Assembly (NCBI GenBank): GCA_022826505.1
Contig: JAJDUQ010000168.1
Span: 62,001-126,000, forward strand
Length of the DNA: 64,000 nt
Direction: 5' to 3'
Source: Gammaproteobacteria bacterium
GTDB lineage: Bacteria > Pseudomonadota > Gammaproteobacteria > HK1
Shown in pieces: positions 1-10,062 of this stretch (the first letter of the stretch is position 1; each line of letters opens with the position of its first letter). Both the position numbers and the translations under genes were made by a program. The notes below the pieces were generated by a model that searched no databases, had not been told where the DNA came from, and was given only the letters and a program-made list of their open reading frames with translations.

Positions 1-399
<399 letters not shown>

Positions 400-407
<8 letters not shown>

Positions 408-1443
408 CGCCGGCCTCCTCGCGGGCGGCCACCGGCTCGGGCTTCGACGACGCGCGCTTGCCGGCCTCGCGTCGGGCCACCCAGTCGTTGATGAGACCCA
501 TGATGCCCTGGGGCGCGAAGGTGACGACCAGGATCACGATGACCCCGACGATAAGCAGGTAGTGCTCCCAGTACACCGACAGCTCCTCGCGGAGCACGAT
601 GAGCAGCGCGGTGCCGATGGCCGGACCGAACAGGGTCCCGGCGCCGCCCACGATCATCCACACCACACCCTCCCCGGACACCGTCCAGAACAGGTACTGG
701 GCGGTGGCGTAGCGGGCGAAGAGGCAGAAGAGCACCCCGGCGAGGCTCGCGAGGAAGCCCGCGAGCACGAAGGAGATGTATCGGACCTTGTAGGGGCTCA
801 GCCCGATGAGGCTCGCCCGCATGTCGTTCTCGCGCACCGCCACGAAGGCGCGGCCCAGCGGGCTCTGCAGGACCCGCCACATGAGGTAGAAGCCGAACCC
901 GACGATGGCCATGATGAAGTAGTACTGGAAGGTCTGGTCGAACAGCGACAGCTCGAAGCTGCCCACCTTCAGCACCGGCGGGACCGACAACGGCATGCCG
1001 TCGTCGCCGCCGGTCAGCTCCTTGGTGCCCACCGCCATGAAGTAGAAGATCAGCGAGAAGACCACGGTGATGATGGCGAAGTAGTGCCAGGTCAGCCGCA
1101 CCGCGAAGATGCCGGCGACCACCGCGGTGAGGGTGCCGAGCCCCACGCCCAGGAAAAACGCCGGCCAGAACGACATGTCGAGGTACTCGAACCCGAAGGC
1201 GACCCCGTACGCCCCCATGCCGAAGAAGAGCGCCTGGCCGAAGGAAAGCAGGCCGGTGTAGCCGAACAGCAGGTTCACGCTCGCCGCGAACAGGCTCCAG
1301 ATCATCAGCTCGGCGGTCACGTTGACCCAGAAGTCGTCGAGGACGACGGGGAGCAGGTACGGCGCGACCAGCAGGAACGCGAGCACCGCCAGGCCCAGCT
1401 TGTGCTGGAGGGTGAGCCGGCGCGGGGAGGCGGAACCGTTCAC
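400..1443 (-). CDS. livM: Branched-chain amino-acid-type ABC transporter permease, LivM-like (copy 1)
   Basis: This 347-residue inner-membrane permease has about eight to ten hydrophobic segments. Family features are GYTGLLSFGQALFFGMGAYG near residue 60 and the cytoplasmic coupling segment PLGRAFVAVRENDMRASLIG near residue 205. I chose the GTG at 1441-1443 because it follows a clear GGAGGT and overlaps the stop of the preceding permease by 4 bp (GTGA). The open frame continues upstream only as a shadow. The charged tail after residue 320 (KRASSKPEPVAAREEAGDG) is poorly conserved in such proteins. It is the second of two consecutive LivM-type genes, so the membrane pore may be assembled from LivH and either or both LivM subunits. 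Confidence 0.92.
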
Positions 1444-2438
1444 GGGCGGGACCTCCGTGCGACGAGGCGGGTGAGGATCCCCCAGATGCCGTCCGGCGCG
1501 TAGCGCAGGATAATCAGCATGAGGATGCCGAACACGATGATGAACTGCTCGAAGTACCGCGACAGGTACTCGTTGGTGATCATGTAGAAGGCGGTGCCGA
1601 CGAACGGACCCATCAGGGACTGGGCGCCGCCGATGATGGCCCAGATCACCGCCTTGCCAGAGTAGGTCCAGTGGAAGAACTCGAGGCTCGTGTAGCGGGC
1701 CAGTAGCGCGTAGAGCGAGCCGGCGTGACCGGCCACGGCGGCCGCGGCCACGAACATCATCCAGCGCAGGAAGTTGACGTCGAGGCCGATGAGCTCGGCC
1801 CGCAGCGCGTTGTCCTTCAGCGCCAGCAACGCCTTGCCGAACGGGGAATGCACCAGCCTCCACACCGCCCAGAGCGCCAGCCCGACCATGACCACCGTGA
1901 AGTAGTAGGCGACGGTCTCGCTCGCGAAGCTCAGGGTGGCGAAGCCGAGGGGTACCTCCGGCGGCGCCGGCAGCGAGCGCGTCACGTAGGGGCCCGCGAT
2001 CCAGCGATAGTGGCCGGACGCCAGGATGGTGACCACGAGCACGGACACGATGACGGTGACGATCAGGAAGTGGTGCTCGCGCACGCGGGTCGCGAAGTAT
2101 CCGATCGGCAGGGCGACGGCGGCGGCGGCCAGCGACGCGCAGACGACCGCGCCCCAGACGTTGAACTCGAAGTGGAAGGTGCCGAGATTGAACCCCCAGC
2201 AGCCGACTCCGAAGAACACCGCCTGGGCGAACGAGAGCATGCCACCGTACCCGTACACCATGGCGAACGACAGGGCGAACAGGCCCCAGATCAGGATTTC
2301 GGCGGCGAAGATGCGCTGGTAGTCGGCCAGCGCCCAGGGCAGGCACGCAAGCACCGCGCCGAGGACGAGCAGGCCCGCGGCGGATCTCCGCCGCATCCGG
2401 CCCGGGAGAGAACTCCGCGTCCCGAGCGCCACCGTCAT
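1440..2438 (-). CDS. livM: Branched-chain amino-acid-type ABC transporter permease, LivM-like (copy 2)
   Basis: This 332-residue permease is paralogous to the next gene downstream. It has a matching GYGGMLSFAQAVFFGVGCWG segment near residue 55 and the coupling loop SPFGKALLALKDNALRAELI near residue 200. The ATG at 2436-2438 overlaps the livH stop by 4 bp (ATGA). Upstream codons in the same frame lie inside livH and are not part of the protein. The first ~20 residues are basic and lead into a hydrophobic segment, as expected for an inner-membrane permease. Identity to copy 1 is clearly partial by eye, so this is an old duplication or recruitment, not a recent tandem copy. Confidence 0.92.
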   Translation of the reverse strand: MTVALGTRSSLPGRMRRRSAAGLLVLGAVLACLPWALADYQRIFAAEILIWGLFALSFAMVYGYGGMLSFAQAVFFGVGCWGFNLGTFHFEFNVWGAVVCASLAAAAVALPIGYFATRVREHHFLIVTVIVSVLVVTILASGHYRWIAGPYVTRSLPAPPEVPLGFATLSFASETVAYYFTVVMVGLALWAVWRLVHSPFGKALLALKDNALRAELIGLDVNFLRWMMFVAAAAVAGHAGSLYALLARYTSLEFFHWTYSGKAVIWAIIGGAQSLMGPFVGTAFYMITNEYLSRYFEQFIIVFGILMLIILRYAPDGIWGILTRLVARRSRP

Positions 2439-3292
2439 GCGTGCTTTCCCGCGAAGATGCCCTGGGGCCGGAGCAGCAGGACCACGCTCATCAGCACCAG
2501 CGAGACGATCCGCGCGGTCGTGGGCTCGGTGAAGCTGGTGATCAGGCCTTCCATGAAGCACAGCAGCACCGCCGCCGCCGCGGTGCCGGGGAGGTTCCCG
2601 AGCCCGCCGATGATGACCGCGATGAAGCACAGCGGCAGCACGTCGAGTCCGAGGCGGAACTCCACCGACGTGATCGGCGCCGCCACCACGCCACCCAGCA
2701 TCGCCATGGCGGTACCGAGCCCGAAGGTTGCCATGAAGACGAGGTTCGACGGCACGCCCATCGCCACCGCCATCTCCCGGTCCTGGCGCACCGCCCGCAT
2801 CCAGGTTCCGAACTTGGTCTTGTGCAGGAACGCGAAGAAGGCGCCGATGGCGACCACCGCAACGCCGGCCGCGAACAGGCGGTAGATCTCGTAGTTGAGG
2901 TCGAGGATCGGGACCGTGACCCCGAGGGGGTCGAGAATGCGCTTCGGGGTCGCGCCGAAAGTGGCCCGAACGCTCTCCTGGAGAATCAGGGACAGCCCGA
3001 ACGCCGCGACGATGGAAAGCGCTGCCGAGTTCTCGATGGGGCGCATCACCACCCGTTCGAGGACGGCGCCGAGCAGGAACCCGAGTATCGGCACCAGCAG
3101 GAACGCGAGCCAGAAGTTGTCGACGTACTGGATCATGGTCCAGGCGAGCACTGCGCCGACCATGAAGAAGTCGCCGTGGGCGACGTTGATGATGTCGAGA
3201 AGCCCGAAGATGATGGACAGGCCGAGGGCGATGAGGGCGACGACCAGTCCCCAGACCAGGCCGTTCATCGCAAGCAGGATGACGAGTTCCAT
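2435..3292 (-). CDS. livH: Branched-chain amino-acid-type ABC transporter permease, LivH-like
   Basis: This 285-residue permease carries the LivH signature LSIIFGLLDIINVAHGDFFM near residue 25, multiple hydrophobic segments, and the conserved IGGLGNLPGTAAAAVLL region near residue 235. I placed the start at ATG 3290-3292 because AAGGAGG lies about 8 bp upstream; an in-frame ATG nine codons earlier has no such site. It is the first gene of the minus-strand operon livH-livM-livM-livG. No periplasmic binding protein (LivK-like) precedes it, so that component must be encoded elsewhere. Transcription probably starts in the 233-bp gap between this gene and the LysR-type regulator gene. Confidence 0.93.
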   Translation of the reverse strand: MELVILLAMNGLVWGLVVALIALGLSIIFGLLDIINVAHGDFFMVGAVLAWTMIQYVDNFWLAFLLVPILGFLLGAVLERVVMRPIENSAALSIVAAFGLSLILQESVRATFGATPKRILDPLGVTVPILDLNYEIYRLFAAGVAVVAIGAFFAFLHKTKFGTWMRAVRQDREMAVAMGVPSNLVFMATFGLGTAMAMLGGVVAAPITSVEFRLGLDVLPLCFIAVIIGGLGNLPGTAAAAVLLCFMEGLITSFTEPTTARIVSLVLMSVVLLLRPQGIFAGKHA

Positions 3293-3390
3293 CACCGCGC
3301 CTCCTTCATTCGGCTTCAACCGGGATTCGGACTTCGGCGGACTCCGTCAGGCTTGAGCGCACAAGAACCGGGACGAGGCTGACACACTTT

Positions 3391-3419
3391 CCTACAGCGA
3401 GAAAGATTCAAATCGTCAA
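3391..3419 (-). promoter_or_regulatory. Probable sigma-70 promoter of the liv operon
   Basis: On the minus strand TTGACG (3419-3414) is followed after 17 bp by TGTAGG (3396-3391). The -35 matches the consensus at five of six bases, while the -10 is weak. A perfect dyad sits immediately upstream, which would suit a promoter that needs an activator. It lies about 100 bp upstream of the livH start. Confidence 0.45.
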
Positions 3420-3424
3420 CGCCG

Positions 3425-3440
3425 TGTGCATTTTTGCACA
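3425..3440. promoter_or_regulatory. Perfect dyad TGTGCA-N4-TGCACA, candidate operator for the adjacent LysR-type regulator
   Basis: The sequence TGTGCATTTTTGCACA is an exact 16-bp inverted repeat with an AT spacer, in otherwise GC-rich DNA. It lies 5 bp upstream of the predicted -35 of the liv operon and between the lysR stop and livH. LysR-type proteins bind short dyads of this kind close to the -35. The assignment to this particular regulator is inference from position. Confidence 0.45.
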
Positions 3441-3525
3441 TGCTCGGCCCGAGATTCGGAAGGTGCGGACGCGCCGGAGTCGCGGTGGTTCGGATCGAGT
3501 CGCTGCTACCGCCGCTCTCGGTGCG

Positions 3526-4512
3526 TCATGCCATGCCGGGGGTCCGGCCCTCGCCCAGGAAGAACTCCCGGTCATGGACGATCTGATCGGCCAGGAAACG
3601 CACCACGGCGCCGACGCGGGACACGTGCTCCAGATCCTGATGGACGGACAGCCAGATGTCCCGTCTGGTCGTCAGGTTCGGCAGTACCGGTCGCAGTGCC
3701 GGATTCTGGGCCGCCACGAACGTGGGCAGCGCGGCGATGCCGAGACCGCTGGACGCGCTCGCGTACTGGGCGATCAGACTGCTGGATCGAAACACCACCT
3801 GGCGGGGCCGCACGATATCCGTCAGCCAGCGAACGGCATTGATCTGGATGAGATCGTCGATGTAGTCGACGAAGTCGTGACGCTCCAGATCGTCCCTGGT
3901 GCGCGGCTCGCCCCGCCGCTCCAGGTAGTCGTCGGACGCATAGAGGGACACCCGGAATTCGCCGACCTTGCGCGTCGTCAGCCGGCGTTCGGAGGGCTTG
4001 GGGAAGCTGATGAAGATGTCCGCTTCCCGCCTGGACAGGTTGATCCAGTGCGGCGCGGTCACCAGCTCCACGAGAATCGACGGGTGTCGGTGGTGGAACC
4101 GTCGGATGCGGGGCCCGAGGTAGAAGCTGCCGATGCCTTCCATGGTCGCGATTCGGACCGTGCCCCCGCTCTCGGCCCTTTCGACGCCCACCGCCCGCGA
4201 GATGGAGTGGGCGCGGAACTCCATGGCCTCCGCGTGCTCCAGGATGCCGAGCCCGGCCTCCGTCAGCACGAATCCCGACCTGGTGCGGCTGAACAGCTTG
4301 CAGTCCAGGGCATCCTCCAGTGCCCGGATGCGCCGGCTCACCGTCGTGTGATCGACCTTGAGCCGCTTCGAGGCGCCTACGAGCTGCCCCTGTCGGACCA
4401 GCTCGAGGAAGTAGGCGATGTCGTCCCAGTCGTACCGCGACGGCGACTCGCCGCCCTCCGGGTACCCCGTCGAGCTCTCCTCCCGAGGCGGCGCTTCGTC
4501 GTCCGGGACCAT
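3526..4512 (-). CDS. LysR-family transcriptional regulator
   Basis: The 328-residue protein has the N-terminal LysR helix-turn-helix: WDDIAYFLELVRQGQLVGAS, then DHTTVSRRIRALEDAL, then a linker with FVLTEAG. A periplasmic-binding-protein-like effector domain follows, containing GLGIAALPTFVAA near residue 265. I prefer the ATG at 4510-4512; the open frame also allows TTG at 4548. The ~35-residue charged stretch before the helix-turn-helix is longer than usual. The gene is divergent from an amidase gene and upstream of the liv operon, so it may control either one. The effector is unknown, but an amide or amino acid would fit the context. Confidence 0.9.
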   Translation of the reverse strand: MVPDDEAPPREESSTGYPEGGESPSRYDWDDIAYFLELVRQGQLVGASKRLKVDHTTVSRRIRALEDALDCKLFSRTRSGFVLTEAGLGILEHAEAMEFRAHSISRAVGVERAESGGTVRIATMEGIGSFYLGPRIRRFHHRHPSILVELVTAPHWINLSRREADIFISFPKPSERRLTTRKVGEFRVSLYASDDYLERRGEPRTRDDLERHDFVDYIDDLIQINAVRWLTDIVRPRQVVFRSSSLIAQYASASSGLGIAALPTFVAAQNPALRPVLPNLTTRRDIWLSVHQDLEHVSRVGAVVRFLADQIVHDREFFLGEGRTPGMA

Positions 4513-4625
4513 GATCCCTGCCTTGCGCTTGCACCCTGGAGCGGGCAACAGTGGAGTATAGGAGCATTGACCGGCGCGACATGAACGTGGGACCGTGCGG
4601 GTCGCCGCCGAGGAGGCAGGTCGTG

Positions 4626-6113
4626 ATGCCGACGGATCTTTCGCGATGTTCGGCCACGGAGCTGCTGGCGCTCTACCGCACGAAGGCGTGCTCCCCGGTC
4701 GAGGCCACGCAGGCCGTGCTCGCCCGCATCTCCTCGCTGAACGCCCGGCTGAACGCCTTTCGCCTGGTGGACCCCGAACGCGCCCTGGCCGCGGCGCGAG
4801 AGTCCGAGGAACGGTGGCGGCGCGGCGAACCGCGGGGGCTCGTCGACGGGGTTCCCACCTCGGTCAAGGACGTCCTGCTGACGATTGGCTGGTCGACCCG
4901 CCTGGGCTCGACGCTCACCTCGGAGGCAGGGCCGTGGGAGGTCGACGCCCCGCCGGTGGCGCGAATGCGCGAGCACGGGGCGATCCTCCTCGGCAAGACG
5001 AATACCTCCGAGTTCCACTGGAAGACGGTCACCGACAGTCCGCTCACCGGCATCACCCGCAACCCCTGGAACCCTGAACTCACGCCCGGCGGCAGTTGCG
5101 GCGGCGCGACTGCGGCGGTGGCGGCGGGCATGGGACCGCTGGCGCTGGGGACGGACGGAGGCGGCTCCATTCGCGTGCCCTGCGCGTTTACCGGCGTGTT
5201 CGGTCTCAAGCCCACGTTCGGACGAGTTCCGCAATATCCGGCCGGCGCCTTCGGAACCATGGCCCATGTGGGCCCGATTGCACGTTCCGCGGCCGATGCG
5301 GCGCTGGCGCTGACCGTCATCGCGAGACCCGATGACCGGGACTGGTATGCCTTGCCGTTCGAGAACCGGGACTACCGCGATGGCCTGGAATTCGGGGTCC
5401 GGGGTCTCACAATCGCGTTCAGCCCTGACCTCGGGCTGGGCGGCGTGGACCCGGAGGTGGCCCGAGTAGTCGCTGACGCCGCCTCCGCGTTTTCCGACCT
5501 CGGTGCCCGTGTGGTCGAAGTGGACGAAGTGTCGACCCACCTCGCGGGCGCGCGGGAGACATTCGAGACCCTGGGGTTTCCGGGCATCGCCCTGTCCACC
5601 GCGCGGTTCACCAACGAGGAACGGTCGCGAATGGATCCGGGCCTGGTGGCGGTGGCGAAGCTCGGCGAGCGGATCGGGATCATGGAATACATGGCCGCCA
5701 ACCGGGCCCGCGAGCAGCTCGGTCTGGCCATGAACACGTTCCACCGGAGCTACGATCTGCTGTTGACCCCCACCGTGCCGATTCTACCGTTCCCGGTAGG
5801 CCGGGACGTCCCGGATTCGGCGAGCCAGGAGCGGTGGACGGAGTGGGCTCCCTTCTCCTATCCGTTCAACATGACCCGTCAGCCTGCGGCCAGCCTGCCG
5901 TGCGGATTTGCGGGGAACGGCATGCCGGTGGGACTCCAGGTCGTCGGACCTCTGAACGGCGATGCGCAGGTGCTGCGCGCCTGCCACGCATTCGAACGCG
6001 CGAGGCCCATCGTGTACCCCGAGCGAATCGACCGAGTCCCTTCTGCGGGATCGGCGATCGGATCGCAATCGGTCGAGCCTCCCGATGAAGGAGCGCCCGT
6101 GCTGCGCCCTTGA
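4626..6113 (+). CDS. Amidase (amidase signature family)
   Basis: This 495-residue hydrolase has the full amidase-signature triad: Lys81 in PTSVKDV, Ser157 in GGSCGGATAAVAAG, and Ser181 in GTDGGGSIRVP. The 24-residue spacing between the two serines is the same as in known family members. It should hydrolyse a C-N amide bond and release ammonia or an amine. The ATG at 4626 follows AGGAGG at 4611-4616; an upstream in-frame ATG at 4551 lacks such a site. The usual GGSSGG motif is GGSCGG here, but the catalytic serine is the retained first one. The gene is divergent from the LysR regulator and near an amino-acid-type transporter, which suggests nitrogen scavenging. The substrate cannot be predicted. 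Confidence 0.92.
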   Translation: MPTDLSRCSATELLALYRTKACSPVEATQAVLARISSLNARLNAFRLVDPERALAAARESEERWRRGEPRGLVDGVPTSVKDVLLTIGWSTRLGSTLTSEAGPWEVDAPPVARMREHGAILLGKTNTSEFHWKTVTDSPLTGITRNPWNPELTPGGSCGGATAAVAAGMGPLALGTDGGGSIRVPCAFTGVFGLKPTFGRVPQYPAGAFGTMAHVGPIARSAADAALALTVIARPDDRDWYALPFENRDYRDGLEFGVRGLTIAFSPDLGLGGVDPEVARVVADAASAFSDLGARVVEVDEVSTHLAGARETFETLGFPGIALSTARFTNEERSRMDPGLVAVAKLGERIGIMEYMAANRAREQLGLAMNTFHRSYDLLLTPTVPILPFPVGRDVPDSASQERWTEWAPFSYPFNMTRQPAASLPCGFAGNGMPVGLQVVGPLNGDAQVLRACHAFERARPIVYPERIDRVPSAGSAIGSQSVEPPDEGAPVLRP

Positions 6114-6381
6114 TCGGGTCCGGGGGCCCGGCCTCGTTTGTCGAACGCGGAGCAGCGCGTGCGAATCCCCTGCGCAGTTGCTGCGTCCGGAAACACGGAT
6201 TCCGGGAGACACACACGGGGCGAGGCGATCCGCTGCGCGTGGCGGTCGGCGTTCTCGAACTGCGAAGGCAGCCGGGCGGCCAGGCGCCGAACCGAGTCGC
6301 CACGAAGATTCGGGCCGGTGGCATTGCGAATTCCGGGCGGAGCGTGCAGTGTCTCCGCTGGTCACCCGGGAACCAAGAGAA

Positions 6382-7524
6382 ATGATTCCGAACCAGCGTC
6401 ATCTGTTCGATTTGCCCGACGACGTCGCGTACCTCAACTGCGCGTACATGGCGCCCCTCATGCACTCGGTGGTCGAGGCGGGGCGGCGCGGGGTGCGCTG
6501 CAAGGCGCGCCCATGGGAGCTCACCACCCCGGATTTCTTCGGCGATCCCGCCCGTGCACGCGGTCTCTTCGCACGCATCGTGAACGCCCGTGCGCAAGAC
6601 ATCGCGATCGTTCCGGCCGCGAGCTACGGCATGGCGGTCGCGGCCCGCAATCTGCCTCTGCGCACCGGACAGAACGTCGTGCTGCTCGCAGACCAGTTTC
6701 CTTCCAACCTCTATCCATGGCGAGCGGCCGCGGCGCGGACAGGCGCGGAGATCGTCACGGTGGATGCGGCGGACGGGGATCTGACCGCGGCGGTCCTCGC
6801 CGCGATCGACGAGCGCACCGCCATCGCCGCGCTGCCGCATTGCCGCTGGACCGACGGGGCGCTGCTCGACCTGGAGCAAATCGGCGACGCGGTGCGCGGG
6901 GCCGGCGGAGCGCTCGCACTCGACCTCACGCAGTCCGCCGGCGCACTGCCGATCGACTTCGCGAGGGTGCAACCAGCGTTCGCGGCATCGGCGTGCTACA
7001 AGTGGCTGATGGGACCGTACACGCTCGGGTTTCTCTACGTTCACCCCGACCACCAGTGCGGCGAACCGCTCGAGTACGGCTGGTCGCCGCGCGCGGGATC
7101 GGAGGACTTCGCCCGCCTCGTCGACTACCGCGACGAGTACGCGCCCGGTGCGCGACGCTACGACATGGGCGAGATGTCGAACTTCCACCTCATGCCGATG
7201 GCGATCGCCGCTCTGGAGCAGATTCTCGCCTGGGGCGTCGAGAACATCGCGGAGACACTGGGCGCGCGCACTGCGACCATCGCCGAGCGTGCGCGGGCCA
7301 TCGGCCTCGGCTCGCAGTCCGAGGCGCTGCGGGCCGGTCATTTCCTGGGACTGCAATTCGCGGAGGGAATTCCGCCGGGGCTGCTCGACACGCTCGCCGG
7401 CGAGAACGTCTACGTGAGTGTGCGCGGAAGCTCGATGCGGGTCACCCCTCACCTCTACAACACCGACGCGGATGTGGACCGGCTCTTCGCGGCGCTCGAG
7501 CCGGTGCTCGCCGCGGCGGCCTGA
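6382..7524 (+). CDS. Aminotransferase class V-fold PLP enzyme
   Basis: This 380-residue fold-type I PLP enzyme belongs to the class V (kynureninase/cysteine desulfurase-like) group. The PLP lysine is Lys207 in ACYKWLMGP, and DLTQSAGALPIDF about 25 residues earlier supplies the cofactor-binding Asp. The C-terminus (SVRGSSMRVTPHLYNTDADV) matches the small domain of such enzymes. The ATG at 6382 starts a protein of normal family length; the frame upstream to 5962 overlaps the amidase and is not coding. The 268 bp between amidase and this gene show nothing recognisable. It lacks the cysteine-bearing loop expected of IscS, so I do not call it a cysteine desulfurase. The reaction is unknown. Confidence 0.88.
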   Translation: MIPNQRHLFDLPDDVAYLNCAYMAPLMHSVVEAGRRGVRCKARPWELTTPDFFGDPARARGLFARIVNARAQDIAIVPAASYGMAVAARNLPLRTGQNVVLLADQFPSNLYPWRAAAARTGAEIVTVDAADGDLTAAVLAAIDERTAIAALPHCRWTDGALLDLEQIGDAVRGAGGALALDLTQSAGALPIDFARVQPAFAASACYKWLMGPYTLGFLYVHPDHQCGEPLEYGWSPRAGSEDFARLVDYRDEYAPGARRYDMGEMSNFHLMPMAIAALEQILAWGVENIAETLGARTATIAERARAIGLGSQSEALRAGHFLGLQFAEGIPPGLLDTLAGENVYVSVRGSSMRVTPHLYNTDADVDRLFAALEPVLAAAA

Positions 7525-7572
7525 ACGGCGTCGTCGCCGCCGAGCGACGCCGGGGTCGCCGGGATCGCAGCC

Positions 7573-9090
7573 GTGACGTTCGACCTCCGGTCAGGGCTCG
7601 AATCGAGAAGCGTCGAAATCGCAAAGGCTGTCCGCGATGCGGGCGGCCGGGCCATCGTGGTCGGCGGCTGGACGCGTGACCATCTGCTCGGGTTGCGCTC
7701 GAAGGATGTCGACATCGAGGTGTTCGGTCTCGACGTGGAGCGGCTCGAGGCGCTTCTCGCGCGTTTCGGTAGCGTGCATGCGGTCGGGCGTGCGTTCGGC
7801 GTCTTCCGGGTCGGCGGAATCGACGCCGACTTCTCGCTGCCGCGACGCGACAGCAAGCGCGGCCCGGGACACCGTGGCTTCGACGTGGCACCGGATTCGT
7901 CACTCGATTTCGTCGAGGCCGCGCGCCGCCGCGACCTCACGGTGAACAGCATCGGCATCGATCCCCTGACCGGCGAGGTGCTGGACCCGCATGGAGGACG
8001 CCGCGACCTGGAACACCGCGTGCTCCGCGCCACCGACCCCGAGAGCTTCCCCGAAGATCCGCTGCGCGGTCTGCGGGTGGCGCAGCTTGCGGCCCGCCTC
8101 GAGATGTCACCGGACGAAAAACTCGTCGCCCTGTGCCGGACGCTCGATCTGAGTGAGCTGTCCGGCGAACGAATGTTCGAGGAATTCGGCAAGCTCTTGC
8201 TGCGTGCGGCGAAGCCTTCGGTCGGTTTCAGGGTTCTCGAGCACACCGCACAGCTCCGGTTCTTTCCCGAGCTCGACGCCCTGCGTGGGGTCCCGCAGGA
8301 TCCGGAATGGCACCCGGAAGGCGATGTCTGGGTGCACACCCTCATGGTCCTCGATGTGGCGGCATCGCTGCGCGATGCGGCTGCGGACACCGACGTGCGT
8401 GGCCTGGACGGAGCACCCCCGCTCCCCGCGGTCGCGGCTGCCGCGTCCGAGGCCGTCGGACCGGGGCGGCATGGCGCGACCCCACCACCGGACGATGCGG
8501 AGCGTTCGTCCGGCGGTAGTGACGAGGACCTCGCTCTGATGTTCGCGGCGCTCTGCCACGACCTCGGAAAACCGGCGACCACCGAGCGGGTGGACGGCCG
8601 GATACGGTCGCATCGGCACGATGTCGAAGGCGTGGCGCCGACGCGTGCGCTGCTGGAGCGTATTCGGACTCCGGGCGCGCTCGTCGACAAGGTCGCGGCG
8701 CTCGTCGAGCACCATCTCGCGCCGGCGCTGTTCATCAGGAACGGAGCGACCGCGAAGGGCTACCGGCGACTCGCCCGCAAGCTGGAACGCGCCGGTGTCA
8801 GCATCGAGCTGCTGGTCAGGGTCGCGCGCGCCGACCACCTCGGGCGCACCACCGCCGACGCCGTCGCCGGACGCTTCGACGCCGGCGACGCGTTCCTCGC
8901 CGCCGCCCGTGCCCACAGCGTCGAACGCGCCGCGCCGCGTGACGCGGTCCTCGGCCGGCACCTCATCGAGCGCGGCATGCAACCCGGCCCGGAATTCGGT
9001 CCGATTCTGGAGCGGTGTCGTGAAATCCAGGACGAGACGGGCTGGACGGAGCCGGAGCGCATCCTCGACCGTGCACTGCCTGCGCATTGA
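7573..9090 (+). CDS. cca: CCA-adding-type tRNA nucleotidyltransferase with HD domain
   Basis: The N-terminal nucleotidyltransferase head has [10 protein letters not shown] and the metal-binding DVDIEVFG (residues ~28-52). [13 protein letters not shown] and the [16 protein letters not shown] segment typical of class II CCA-adding and poly(A) polymerases follow. A C-terminal HD domain carries HDLGKP near residue 335. The enzyme would add or repair the 3' CCA of tRNAs. The start is GTG at 7573. A low-complexity insert of roughly 45 residues (about 275-320, rich in Ala, Pro, Gly and Ser) interrupts the HD domain between VHTLMVLD and ALCHDLGKP. Strict CCA activity versus another tRNA or poly(A) activity cannot be settled by eye. 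Confidence 0.85.
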   Translation: MTFDLRSGLESRSVEIAKAVRDAGGRAIVVGGWTRDHLLGLRSKDVDIEVFGLDVERLEALLARFGSVHAVGRAFGVFRVGGIDADFSLPRRDSKRGPGHRGFDVAPDSSLDFVEAARRRDLTVNSIGIDPLTGEVLDPHGGRRDLEHRVLRATDPESFPEDPLRGLRVAQLAARLEMSPDEKLVALCRTLDLSELSGERMFEEFGKLLLRAAKPSVGFRVLEHTAQLRFFPELDALRGVPQDPEWHPEGDVWVHTLMVLDVAASLRDAAADTDVRGLDGAPPLPAVAAAASEAVGPGRHGATPPPDDAERSSGGSDEDLALMFAALCHDLGKPATTERVDGRIRSHRHDVEGVAPTRALLERIRTPGALVDKVAALVEHHLAPALFIRNGATAKGYRRLARKLERAGVSIELLVRVARADHLGRTTADAVAGRFDAGDAFLAAARAHSVERAAPRDAVLGRHLIERGMQPGPEFGPILERCREIQDETGWTEPERILDRALPAH

Positions 9091-9283
9091 CGCCGGGAGG
9101 TGCGGCGGCGTCCGGCTTCCGTCTCCGGTTCCGCGGGTGCAGGTGCGCGCTTGCACCGGGCATTCCCGCCGGAAGCTGTCGCACGCCCGTGGCCGCGACG
9201 GTGCGATTCAGGGATTCGCCGCCGTGTTGCGTGACGGTTCCCCGAAACATAGAGTGTCCGCATATCGACCCGAGGCGAATGCC

Positions 9284-9931
9284 ATGCTCCTGTTCCGCAA
9301 GACAATGGAGATTCCGAGCGTTGCCGAGGCGCTGCCGGGACGGCCCGACGCGATCCCCACACCGGACACGAGCTTCATCAACGGCCGGCCAATCAAGCCC
9401 CCGTTCCCCGAGGGGATGGAGTGTGCCCAGTTTGGACTCGGTTGCTTCTGGGGCGGAGAGAAGGCGTTCTGGAATGTGCCCGGGGTGCACGTGACGGCGG
9501 TCGGCTACGCGGCCGGCGCCACCCCCAACCCGACGTACGAGGAAGTGTGCAGCGGCCGTACCGGCCACAACGAGGTGGTCCTCGTCGTCTTCGAGCCGGA
9601 CCGCATCGGGTACGACGCCATTCTGAAGACGTTCTGGGAGGCCCACGATCCCACCCAGGGGATGCGCCAGGGCAACGACGTCGGCACCCAGTACCGCTCG
9701 GGAATCTATACCTGTTCCGAGTCTCAGGCCGAGCAGGCGCTCGCATCGCGCGAGGCCTACCAGGACGCCCTCTGCGCCGCGGGCCACGGCCGCATCACCA
9801 CCGAGATCGTGGAGGCAGGCCCGCTCTACTACGCCGAGGACTACCACCAGCAGTACCTCGCCAAGAACCCCTGGGGCTACTGCGGCCACGGAGGTACCGG
9901 AGTCGCCTGCCCGGTCGGCATCGTGGTGTAG
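9284..9931 (+). CDS. msrA: Peptide methionine (S)-S-oxide reductase MsrA
   Basis: The 215-residue protein has the catalytic [13 protein letters not shown] motif near residue 52. It also has conserved [38 protein letters not shown] and [11 protein letters not shown] segments. C-terminal cysteines in [14 protein letters not shown] are positioned as resolving residues. It reduces methionine-S-sulfoxide in proteins with thioredoxin. The ATG at 9284 is preceded by GAGGCG and gives the usual length, including the ~40-residue leader seen in E. coli MsrA; the longer open frame from 8621 overlaps the previous gene. It stands alone, convergent with ppx. Confidence 0.95.
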   Translation: MLLFRKTMEIPSVAEALPGRPDAIPTPDTSFINGRPIKPPFPEGMECAQFGLGCFWGGEKAFWNVPGVHVTAVGYAAGATPNPTYEEVCSGRTGHNEVVLVVFEPDRIGYDAILKTFWEAHDPTQGMRQGNDVGTQYRSGIYTCSESQAEQALASREAYQDALCAAGHGRITTEIVEAGPLYYAEDYHQQYLAKNPWGYCGHGGTGVACPVGIVV

Positions 9932-10062
9932 CGCACACGGCCTTCCCGGACGTCATCCGTCAAGCCATCGATGGGCGGGGCATTGTTGCCGTTGCGCGCA
10001 ACTGCAGATCTCCTGACGGCAGTCCGACTGACGCGGTGGATGCTGCGGACATCGCCACCGGC

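Noticed and set aside
6382-7524. Class V aminotransferase as the missing IscS
   Set aside because: The PLP fold matches but the catalytic-cysteine loop of cysteine desulfurases is not evident.
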